Positions 55,740 through 64,000 of a stretch of 64,000 bases of DNA are shown one piece after another. The stretch comes from Batillaria attramentaria (taxonomy: Eukaryota; Mollusca; Gastropoda; Batillariidae), in contig JACVVK020000193.1 of NCBI GenBank assembly GCA_018292915.2, forward strand, positions 1-64,000, in the 5' to 3' direction. Within the stretch, counting starts at the first letter, position 1; every line of letters starts with the position of its first letter. The notes beneath the pieces were generated by a model, which was given only the letters and a program-made list of their open reading frames with translations, did not search any database and had not been told where the DNA came from. A program made the translations under genes and the position numbers.

Positions 55740-58119
55740 TGCTACCTTACATGTATCTAGATATTCCACCTGACTTAAGCATTTGATGCCACCTTGCAAG
55801 TGAAACTGGGTGTGATATAATGAAAAGCTATGCTATAACTGCATCACTGCCTCGTGCCCTTCATATCTTTCCTCTCTGCTGCAGCTGTACACACCCTCCA
55901 GACAACTCAGATCCTCCGCTGACACCCGCATCCTACGCATTCCACAGGTTAAATCAAAAACACTAGGTCAGCGAGCATTGCTCTACCACAGTCCAGTCAT
56001 TTGGAACAGCCTGCCTTCCCATGTTCGCCATTGTAATTTTATGATGTCAAATTAGGTTGTATTATAGCTGTGTGTATACATGTAGCATGTATGTGACGTG
56101 TATTTCATGTGCATGTGTATTTCACGTGTATCTCATGTGTATGTATTGCCACCCTACTATTGTGAGGCGCCCAGAGCTCCAGCAGGAGGTTGGGCGCCAG
56201 ACAAATCCTCATTATTATTATTATTATTAAAAGCAGTTTAACCTTTCTTGAGTAAATTGCTGTACCCCCTGTTAGTGTAACCATCAGAAAACACATACAT
56301 ACATGTACGGAACAGACACATCTACTGTCTGAACAAACAAATGAACAACAACAACAAATATCAAACATACAGTACATATATATGAAATATGAGTTGGAGC
56401 TCCAATTTGGAAATCTCCATACTGGAACTGAACATAAATTCATACTCCTAGCTGTGGACTTGTTAACACATCGCCAATTTTAAGCTACATTATGGATGGC
56501 ATATGGCGCGCAGCATCAGATCTGTTTTAGACAATGAATAAAACATGCTACTTTACACAGACCAGTGATATTACTCGTGGAAACAAGACAGTCACAAAGA
56601 AGTTACTTCATGACTAGGCAAAAAAAATATAAAAAATTTTTTGTTGTGTCTGGTAACATGGCTAAAAAGATAGGGTAGGTGGGTGGGTTGTTTTCTTTTT
56701 AACCCCCCCCCCCCCCCCCCACACACACATATCCAAGAACAAAGAAACAGGGTATTAATAATAAATGATGCTCTGTGAAACTGTATTTGATATTATAACA
56801 CACTATCTTACCATATTTCATTCTAATCTTGGGTCAGCAATGGTGCACGACTTCCCTGAGGACAGGCGCACGAAAACCGAAACTGGTCGTGCTTGTATTT
56901 TTTCTTCTTTTTTTTTTTCCAGCAGCCAAAATTGGGTCGGTCAGGTTACCAGAAACAACTATTTTTATTTTTTTTTGGCCCTAAGTTTGTGTGAGATTGG
57001 GTGGGCATGCATTTACTGAATACAATCTGTTGTTTGCACAAATAGCATGCGATGATAACAAATTTACGGAAAGGTGTGTGTTGATCACAGAGGCAGGGGT
57101 GCCACTTTCTGAGTGACAAAAAGCCGGAAAACTGACCCTCAAAATCTGAGGAGGCAGACTCCAGAGCCAGTGAAAGGAGGGACGTTGCCGGAACAAAGTG
57201 AAAAGCGGGGGAGGGTGAGGGGGTGGGGGGGGGCGGCAGCGTACACATACTACGCAGACAAAAACCTTTACCAACCGTAATACAACCCGCATTCCCATTT
57301 TGGACCAATCACAGGAGCCAGGCTTGAGCCCGCAAAGACAGCTTACCGCAGTGCTATCTGAAATGATGGACGGTCCAGCGATAGACACAGACTCGCGATT
57401 TTTGGGCCGGAAAACCTTTTAAAAAGCAGGAAAGCACTTCACAGCCAGTTCAAAAAGCACAAAGAGTGGCAGCCATAAACTAAAGACGGAACATGCCGGA
57501 TGACAATCAAACCAAACCGGAACAAACGTTGCAAGCACGTTGCTAAGCCAGAACTCGGCACGTTCTGAATTTTCCCAGGCGGGAATTCTGGCCATAGCCG
57601 GAAAACTGGCACCCCTGTAAGCCGGAACTCGGCACGTTCTGAATTTTCCCAGGCGGGAATTCTGGCCATAGCCGGAAAACTGGCACCCCTCTAAGCCGGA
57701 ACTCGGCACGTTCTGATTTTCCCAGGCCGGAATTCCAGCCACAGCTGGAAAAGTGGCACCCCTGCAGAGGTGTGATATGGGGTAGCAGGACGGTTCAGGT
57801 GGGGTGTTAGTATTTACATCTTCTCTGTGTTTCCTTAACAAACAGCCATGTTTGGGATTACCTGGCACCAGAACTTGTGATGTGACAGCTGCAGCAGCCA
57901 GTGAAGGTCGGTGGCCAGGTACTGCAGTCTCTCCAGCCACTCACCCAGCTGACCTTGGTCACTGGCATTTTCTGGTGGTGGCAAGTATACCACAAACCGA
58001 GATTTGGATACCCAGTGAGGATGCTGAAAATACATGATGGTGCATTGTGAGACAGCGTTGTGAGGAAGCACTTTAGTGACCGGGAGAAGATCAGTCATGC
58101 TGGAAGCCGTATAACTCAT
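42778..58119 (-). CDS. ASCC2: Activating signal cointegrator 1 complex subunit 2
   Basis: Exons (minus, 5' to 3'): 58119-57862, 53952-53894, 53564-53453, 51611-51414, 51039-50807, 50265-50191, 49414-49304, 48918-48847, 48707-48640, 48079-47830, 46509-46414, 46211-46108, 45758-45627, 44004-43813, 43500-43428, 43023-42778. Recognition blocks are DLHWLLQLSHHKFWCQ, NFLFDIPKILDLCALYGR, MVGNIFTHQP, the CUE domain (VELDSLICAVQDLLPHLGTG and FDFNPEKVVSAVLEDKLP, residues about 475-530), HNIYDNDEFDIF, DDEYDDTYD and ARANHNRRTMADKK. About 752-759 residues, close to the usual length. ASCC2 binds Lys63 ubiquitin chains through its CUE domain and works with the ASCC3 helicase in alkylation repair and ribosome-collision quality control. 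Phases agree at every junction except 48640/48079, which is off by one base. ATGs at 58119 and 58098 are both possible starts. Confidence 0.93.
44640..45080 (-). mobile_element. SINE-like repeat with tRNA-like boxes, copy 1
   Basis: The minus strand carries an A-box-like GGTGGTCTTGTGG (about 44764-44777) and a B-box-like GTTTCGAGTCCC (about 44722-44733). The adjoining 300 bases (CTACAGAGGTTCAGTGACATG, GGAAATAAA, AAGTCAAACTTCGG) are shared with 46640-46985. It lies in an ASCC2 intron. Confidence 0.65.
45765..45791 (+). repeat. CA microsatellite touching an ASCC2 splice acceptor
   Basis: CACACACACAGACACACACAC directly upstream, in gene orientation (GT)n, of the acceptor of exon 45758-45627. 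Confidence 0.85.
46640..46985 (-). mobile_element. SINE-like repeat with tRNA-like boxes, copy 2
   Basis: The same layout as 44640-45080: GATTCGAGTCCC and TGGTCTAGTGATG on the minus strand, then CTACAGAGGTTCAGTGACATG, TTCTAGCAGTAA and GAATTCGACTTA. The two are about 75-80 percent alike by eye. It lies in an ASCC2 intron. Confidence 0.65.
47285..47845 (-). repeat. ASCC2: ~59-bp minisatellite containing a duplicated ASCC2 splice donor
   Basis: About ten copies of a 55-66 base unit. In gene orientation each includes ACTCACACAGAGCCAGAG followed by GTGAGAGTGAC, which is the exon end and donor of exon 48079-47830. Copies keep GT, with variants AGAGGTGAG, AGAAGTGAG and AGAGGTTAG. The array starts in the exon and runs into the intron. 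Confidence 0.9.
48920..48982 (+). repeat. ASCC2: (CA)n microsatellite touching an ASCC2 splice acceptor
   Basis: About 30 CA units. In gene orientation a (TG)n tract runs straight into GCAG at the acceptor of exon 48918-48847, replacing a normal polypyrimidine tract. Confidence 0.95.
49698..50040 (+). mobile_element. tRNA-derived SINE in an ASCC2 intron
   Basis: A box TGGTCTAATAGG (about 49712) and B box GGTTCGAGCCC (49783-49793), a body with GGGTTTCTTTCCAGGTCATC, and a tail GGGACAATAAAGTAG followed by A-rich sequence. Its orientation is opposite to ASCC2. Confidence 0.82.
50405..50612 (+). repeat. Low-complexity block in an ASCC2 intron
   Basis: T run, then C run (about 50481-50500), A run and (AAC)n tracts. 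Confidence 0.9.
51233..51268 (+). repeat. (CA)n microsatellite in an ASCC2 intron
   Basis: Uninterrupted CA units; a second CA tract lies at 52983-53022 in the next intron. Confidence 0.93.
54630..55665 (+). mobile_element. 5'-truncated LINE in ASCC2 intron 1
   Basis: One open frame to 55320 starts near the catalytic box (LLKFADDMALVGM at about 54645) and reads ESFLQLNVQKTKELVID, FKYLGTIVDNKLDF, KKANQRLYLLRKLRAF, VVWYGSLS and LPSGRRYRVPRARKNLF. This is the C-terminal half of a CR1/L2-group (Jockey superfamily) reverse transcriptase. AATAAA at about 55618 and a (TTGAA)n tail at 55635-55658 mark the 3' end. A CA microsatellite (about 55685-55738) follows. Confidence 0.85.
55870..56229 (+). mobile_element. 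CR1/L2-like LINE 3' fragment
   Basis: Translates YTPSRQLRSSADTRILRIPQ, LGQRALLYHSPVIWNSLPSH, then a 3' tail with the GGCGCCCAGAGCTCC / GGGCGCCAGAC pair and (ATT)n at 56212-56229. This end structure resembles the LINE at 19784-21640, but the coding part is a different family. Confidence 0.8.
56230..57540. other. ASCC2 intron 1, mostly unrecognised
   Basis: A poly-C tract at about 56702-56720 and a G-rich block near 57210-57235. No exon of ASCC2 and no other gene was recognised. Confidence 0.45.
57544..57766 (-). repeat. ~75-bp minisatellite, three copies, in ASCC2 intron 1
   Basis: Units at about 57544, 57619 and 57694 sharing GAACTCGGCACGTTCTGA, TTTTCCCAGGC and CTGGCACCCCT. The third copy is the most divergent. 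It ends about 95 bases from the donor of exon 1. Confidence 0.9.
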
Positions 58120-58219
58120 AATGCCGTGGGATACATTATATTCATCGTTGACTCCAATCTCCTTTGCCTGTGATGATACCTGGAGCTGTTTCTGCCTTAG
58201 TAAGTACTCTACTTAGTAA

Positions 58220-61200
58220 TAGTGGAAAAGGTGAGGTCGGTTACCGTGCACTCCCCCGGCGACTCTATTAGACCAGTTTAAAAATGAACCTTGGGGTGTG
58301 CTGAGCACGTTAGATCATTGTTCCCAAAAATCGGCAGGGTTGCACCAAGAGTTACAGCCCTTTAAGTGAGGGTACTGTCCGCGCTCACTGACCACACGCA
58401 CCATAATGCATTGACAAGCAGTGATTTCAATCACTCAAAAGTTTCCCTTATATTTCACAAAATAGATAAGACCATGTATGACTATGTTTATAAACGTCTC
58501 TTGTCTTCAATAAAACAAACAAAAACAAAATACAGCTGGATACTGCTTCACAGTGTTGGTTGACGTAAGCCAAGTATTCCACCAGTGGGGAAAGTCTTGA
58601 ATGGAGGGAGACAATGCCTTGTTCTCTTTCCTTGAGTCTAATGCATCATATCCGTGTGCATTTCTTTGTCTCCTATACCGTAAGTGGGGTATTCTGGTTA
58701 TTTCAAACTTGACTGTGTCCTTCTGCAATGTGTCTTGGTGTCACAATATCAGATTTAACCTCCTACCCCCCAAATTGTCAAATTACAAGAAATCTCTTTT
58801 GTGGATAACTCCAATCAATGTTTTGCCAGTAAAACTACTATCAATGAACACGTTTTCAGAGAAAGTGTTAATCTATACCAGAACATGTGAAAAAACGTTA
58901 GGTAGAATGCATCTAAAGCAGCCCTTAAAGGCAATATCGTTGTTTCAAATCGTGATAAAATCTAACAGAACTGCTCTTTTCTGTTTTCTGAAATCAAATA
59001 TGTTACATCTGTCGGCATTTCTTTGCTTCAGAGAACCCAGGCGGGGTATGTTGGTTATTACAAACCTGATTATTTGATGCTGCAATGTGTCTTAGCGTCA
59101 CAGTGACCGATTTAAGCTCCCCACCCCCCAAATTGTTGAATTACAAGACATGTCTGTAATGGTAACCCCAAACGATGTTTTACCACTAGAACTACTACAA
59201 ATCAACATGTCTGCAGAGAAAATAACATTATGCACCAGAATAAAATGAAAAAAAGTCGGATATGGTGCATTAAAACTTGCGCATCATTGTTAATTGCGTG
59301 GTTTCAAGTCTTAATAGAATCAGGACATTTTTTGCCATTTTGTCGACAAGGTAAAGATGGTAACCTGGAACCCGGCCCCAGCGACTCTATTAGACCGGTT
59401 TAAAAATCAACCTTACGGTGTGCTGAACACATTAGATCATTGTTCCCATAAATCCGTTAGCTTGCACCAACAGTTACAGCTCTTAACGTATATGACCCCC
59501 ATATGCACTGAAGACAAGCAACAGACTGCAATTGACAGACACGTAATTTCAATTACTCAAAACAATTTGTCTTCTATTTGCCAATACAGATCAAACCACC
59601 AATGGCAGTGTTTATAAGCGTCTCTAGTCTGAAATAAAACAAACAGAAATGAAATACAGCCGGATACTGCTTCACAGTGTTGACTTACGTAAGTCAAGTT
59701 TTCCATCATTGCAGAAGATCGTAGATATACGGAGAAAATGCCCTTTTTACTCTTCTTAACTCAAACGCATCAAAGCTGTCAGCAATTCTTTGTCTCAGGT
59801 ACCAGCAGTGAGGTATGTGGAATATTCTGAACCTTATTCTGCGGTGCTGCGATGGGTCTTGGTGTCACAATATGAGATTTAACCTCCTACCCCCCAAAAA
59901 TGTCAAACGACAAGAAATCTCTTTGTGGATAACCCTAAGCAGTGTTTCGCCAATGTAACTGCTACCAATCAACACGTTTTCGTACAAAGTAATAATATCC
60001 GCCCGAACATGTGAAACTGTCAGGTATCGTGCATTAAAACTAGCCATTGAAGGGAATTTCGTTGTGTCAAATCTTGATAAAATTAAACAAAACCTGCCCT
60101 TTTCTTGTTCGTGAATCGAATGCATTATATCTGTCAGCAATTCTTTGTCTCAGAGATTGCAAGTGAGGTATCTGAGTTATTGCAATCCTGTTGTTTCGAT
60201 GCTGCAACATGCCTGGGTGTCACAGTATTAGATTTAAGCTCCTATCCCCCCAAAACTTTAAATTACCAGAAGTCTCCTTGTGGATAACCACACGCGGTGT
60301 CCTGCCAATGAAACTACAACTAGTCAACGCATTTTCATAAATAAGTAATGATATGCACCAGAACATGTGAAAAGCGGCTGGTGAAGTGCATCAAACCTAG
60401 TATGTTATGGCAATTTTAGTGACTGAAGCCTCATAAAATTAGAGGCAAAACTTCATTTTCTCTCTTCTTAGATCAAATGCACCATATCTGTGAGCAATAT
60501 TTTGTCTCATTTAACCCAGGTAAAGTCTCTAGGCTATTTCAAATCTGGTTTTGTTATGCTGAGATCTGTTTGGATGTCACAGTATAAGATGTACGTTCCT
60601 CCCTCCCATAATGTCAAAGTACAAATAATGTTTTTAGTGGATATCTTCAACCAATGTTTACGAATAAAACTATTACCAATCAACACATTATCACAAAACG
60701 TAATGGTATACACCAGTAGACGTCAGGTGGGGTGCATTGAAGCTATCGCGCTGCAAAACATCGCTTGGATTTGGAACTAACCATATAAGAGATGTCCTCC
60801 TGAAATTCAACAGTTTTGGAAGGGAGGAACTTACATCTGATGCTGTGACACCCAGACACGTCTCAGCATCATAGAGCCAGGCTGGAAACAACCCAGAGAC
60901 TTCTCTTCAGTTCTATAGGACAAAACATTGCTGACAGATATGGTACATTTCATTTAAGCAGGGAGATACTGACGTTTTTTCCTTGATTTTGTTAAGACGA
61001 TAATACGAGATTGCCGTAGGTAATGTGTTAGTTGTATGCATCCTACCTGACTTTTTCAACGTTTGTCTGGAGCAATTCATTATTTTCTCTGATGATCTCA
61101 TTAATAGTAGTTCTTTCGGTAAAATATTGTTTGAAGGTATTCATAAAAGACATGTCTTGTACTTCGACATGATGGGGGGGTAGGAGCTTAAATTTTATAC

Positions 61201-63920
61201 TGTGAATCCCAGGCACAATGCAATATCAAATTACCATGTTTGTTATAATGCAGATACCCCGCTTGAGTTCTCCGAGACAAAGGATTGCTGACCGATATGA
61301 TACATTTGATGTAAAAAAGAGAAAATGGTGTTTTTTCCTTGATTATATTAAGACATAAAACAAAGAGAGTGCAATGATGTGCTAGTTTAAGTGCAACCTA
61401 CTCGACCTCTTCCACTTCTGCATGGAGCATATAACTATTCTCTGAAGAAGTATTGATTCGCAATAGTTCTGTTGGTAAAACTTCGCTTGAAGGTATCCAT
61501 AAAAGGCACGTCCTGTGCTTAAAAATGATGGGGGGTAGGAACTTGAATCTAATACTGTGAAACCCTGGCACATTGTAGCATTCAATAACCAGGTTTTTAA
61601 TAACCCAGATACCACACATGGGTTCTCTGAGACAAAATAGTTCTGACAGATAGGATACACTGGATTTAGGAAAAGAGAAACGGACTGTATTCCTTATATC
61701 GACTTGAAACAACGCGATTGCCATGATGTGCTCGTTCTAATGCTACTTGCTTGACTTTTCTACTTTTGTGTGGAGCATATTATCGGTTTCTCTGAAGGCC
61801 TGTTGATGTGTAGTAGTTCTGTTGGTAAAACATCGCTTGTGTTTACCCATTAACAGACATGTCTTATACTTCACCATCACAGTGTTTGGGGGTGAGGAGC
61901 TCAAATCCAATACTGTGATGCCATGACACATTGCAGCATCCAATAACAAGGTTTGAAATAACGCAGACACCTCCCCGGGGTCTAAAAAAAAAAAAAAATG
62001 CCAACAGATGTAAGGCATCTGATTTAAGAAAAGAGATGAGGGTAGGTTTTGTTTAATTTTATCAAGGTTTGACACAACAAAATTCCCTTCAATGGCTAGT
62101 TTTAATGCACGATACCTGACAGTTTCACATGTTCGGGCAGATATTATTACTTTGTACGAAAACGTGTTGATTGGTAGCAGTTACATTGGCGAAACACTGC
62201 TTAGGGTTATCCACAAAGAGATTTCTTGTCGTTTGACATTTTTGAGGGGAAGGAGGTTAAATCTCATATTGTGACACCAAGACCCATCGCAGCACCGCAG
62301 AATAAGGTTCAGAATATTCCACATACCTCACTGCTGGTACCTGAGACAAAGAATTGCTGACAGCTTTGATGCGTTTGAGTTAAGAAGAGTAAAAAGGGCA
62401 TTTTCTCCGTATATCTACGATCTTCTGCAATGATGGAAAACTTGACTTACGTAAGTCAACACTGTGAAGCAGTATCCGGCTGTATTTCATTTCTGTTTGT
62501 TTTATTTCAGACTACAGACGCATATAAACACTGCCATGGATGATTTGATCTGTATTGGCAAATAGAAGACAAATTGTTTTGAGTAATTGAAATTACGTGT
62601 CTGTCAATTGCGGTCTGTTGCTTGTCTTCAGTGCGTATGGGGGTCATATACGTTAAGAGCTGTAACTGTTGGTGCAAGCTAACGGATTTATGGGAACAAT
62701 GATCTAATGTGTTCAGCACACCATAAGGTTGATTTTTAAACCGGTCTAATAGAGTCGCTGGGGCCGGGTTCCAGGTTACCATCTTTACCTTGTCGACAAA
62801 ATGGCAAAAAATGTCCTGATTCTATTAAGACTTGAAACCACGCAATTAACAATGATGCGCAAGTTTTAATGCACCATATCCGACTTTTTTCATTTTATTC
62901 TGGTGCATAATGTTATTTTCTCTGAAGACATGTTGATTTGTAGTAGTTCTAGTGGTAAAACATCGTTTGGGGTTACCATTACAGACATGTCTTGTAATTC
63001 AACATTTTGGGGGGTGGGGAGCTTAAATCGGTCACTGTGACGCTAAGACACATTGCAGCATCAAATAATCAGGTTTGTAATAACCAACATACCCCGCCTG
63101 GGTTCTCTGAGACAAAGAAATGCCGACAGATGTAACATATTTGATTTCAGAAAACAGAAAAGAGCAGTTCTGTTTGATTTTATCACGATTTGAAACAACG
63201 ATATTGCCTTTAAGGGCTGCTTTAGATGCATTCTACCTAACGTTTTTTCACATGTTCTGGTAGAGATTAACACTTTCTCTGAAAACGTGTTCATTGATAG
63301 TAGTTTTACTGGCAAAACATTGCTTGGGATAATCCACAAGAGAGATTTCTTGTAATTTGACAATTTGGGGGGTAGGAGGTTAAATCTGATATTGTGACAC
63401 CAAGACACATTGCAGAAGGACACAGTCAAGTTTGAAATAACCAGAATACCCCACTTACGGTATAGGAGACAAAGAAATGCACACGGATATGATGCATTAG
63501 ACTCAAGGAAAGAGAACAAGGCATTGTCTCCCTCCATTCAAGACTTTCCCCACTGGTGGAATACTTGGCTTACGTCAACCAACACTGTGAAGCAGTATCC
63601 AGCTGTATTTTGTTTTTGTTTGTTTTATTGAAGACAAGAGACGTTTATAAACATAGTCATACATGGTCTTATCTATTTTGTGAAATATAAGGGAAACTTT
63701 TGAGTGATTGAAATCACTGCTTGTCAATGCATTATGGTGCGTGTGGTCAGTGCGCGCGGACAGTAGTACCTCACTTAAAGGGCTGTAACTCTTAGTGCAA
63801 CCCAGCCGATTTTTGGGAACAATGATCTAATGTGCTCAGCACACCCCAAGGTTCATTTTTAAACTGGTCTAATAGAGTCGCCGGGGGAGTGCACGGTAAC
63901 CGACCTCACCTTTTCCACTA
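58220..63920. mobile_element. 5.7-kb foldback element upstream of ASCC2
   Basis: The ends TAGTGGAAAAGGTGAGG and CCTCACCTTTTCCACTA begin an inverted repeat in which positions sum to about 122,140. Matching segments include 58601-59077 against 63061-63537 and 59357-59617 against 62522-62782. The outer 1.9 kb of each arm (58220 to about 60105 and about 62034 to 63920) is near identical. The inner part consists of diverged copies of the same ~360-bp unit in both orientations. The direct trinucleotide TAA flanks it (58217-58219 and 63921-63923). Frames up to 158 codons mirror each other but resemble no known protein. The layout is like foldback elements whose inverted arms are tandem repeats. Confidence 0.85.
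58720..60640 (+). repeat. ~360-bp tandem units in the left arm of the foldback element
   Basis: The landmark TGTCACAATATCAGATTTAA with CCTCCTACCCCCC recurs in variants near 58735, 59095, 59860, 60218 and 60575, mostly 355-365 bases apart. The reverse landmark GGGGGTAGGAG occurs near 61180, 61535, 61890, 62245, 63005 and 63370 in the right arm. Confidence 0.8.
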
Positions 63921-63923
63921 TAA

Positions 63924-64000
63924 GTTCCCTGTGACAGGAAAAGTGGTTCCACCTGGCCACAGTCACTTGGCCGGACTGTGTTGCAAAATGGTAGTGCAAC
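63924..64000. other. Sequence beyond the foldback element
   Basis: 77 bases with no recognisable feature. If the foldback is a simple insertion, this is the original neighbour of 58,216 and belongs to the upstream region of ASCC2. Confidence 0.4.

Noticed and set aside
58601..63537. Mirrored 158-codon and 86-codon frames in the foldback element as genes
   Set aside because: The frames are present on both arms because the arms are inverted copies, lack known domains, and sit in ~360-bp tandem repeats whose other copies are frame-broken.
58220..63920. Firm assignment of the foldback to PIF/Harbinger because of the TAA flank
   Set aside because: A three-base flank can occur by chance and no transposase or family-specific end was recognised.

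Overview
The window looks like nuclear DNA of a repeat-rich invertebrate, most likely a marine mollusc and plausibly a gastropod. That is an inference from split genes with GT/AG introns, abundant CA/GT microsatellites, tRNA-derived SINEs, and CR1/L2-like, RTE-like and L1/Tx1-like LINEs, Tc1/mariner and THAP-bearing TTAA elements. There is no operon structure, no CRISPR array and no bacterial-type gene organisation.

Region 1 (1 to about 22,900) is essentially one satellite field. The basic unit is a 345-370 bp sequence. At 38-10,019 a roughly 967-bp higher-order unit combines about 590 bp of this satellite with about 375 bp captured from the reverse transcriptase of a CR1/L2-like LINE. A relative of the donor LINE lies at 19,784-21,640. 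The field contains short TTAGGG-like tracts. It has been hit by a THAP-type TTAA transposon (11,260-12,188), a 5'-truncated RTE-like LINE with an open 805-codon frame and a 12-bp target duplication (12,307-14,730), a foldback element (15,979-16,922), a Tc1 element with a single in-frame stop (17,298-18,912) and the CR1/L2-like LINE.

Region 2 (about 23,400-35,400) is a single L1/Tx1-like LINE, ORF1 remnant to reverse transcriptase thumb, exploded by nested insertions. These are a Tc1/mariner (24,327-25,652), a SINE plus a MITE-like element (27,172-29,050), a 3.06-kb Mutator-like element with a 9-bp target duplication (29,190-32,249), a second THAP/TTAA element inserted just after the catalytic FADD (32,579-33,549) and another insert (about 33,611-34,890).

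Region 3 (36,050-40,972, plus strand) is a complete five-exon gene for a secreted, extremely aspartate-rich repeat protein of 427 residues, with a small conserved-looking C-terminal domain. I do not recognise the family; shell-matrix or calcium-binding function is a hypothesis. Intron 2 holds an L1/Tx1 fragment interrupted by an 874-bp TTAA-flanked foldback element.

Region 4 (42,778-58,119, minus strand) is the gene for ASCC2, the CUE-domain subunit of the activating signal cointegrator / ribosome-quality-control trigger complex. It has about 16 recognisable exons covering the protein from its N-terminal ASCC3-binding region to the C-terminal tail. It converges with the Asp-rich gene. Its introns hold LINEs, SINEs and minisatellites, one of which multiplies a splice-donor segment about ten times.

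Region 5 (58,220-63,920) is a 5.7-kb palindromic foldback element built of about 360-bp repeats. It is flanked by TAA and lies about 100 bp upstream of the ASCC2 start codon.
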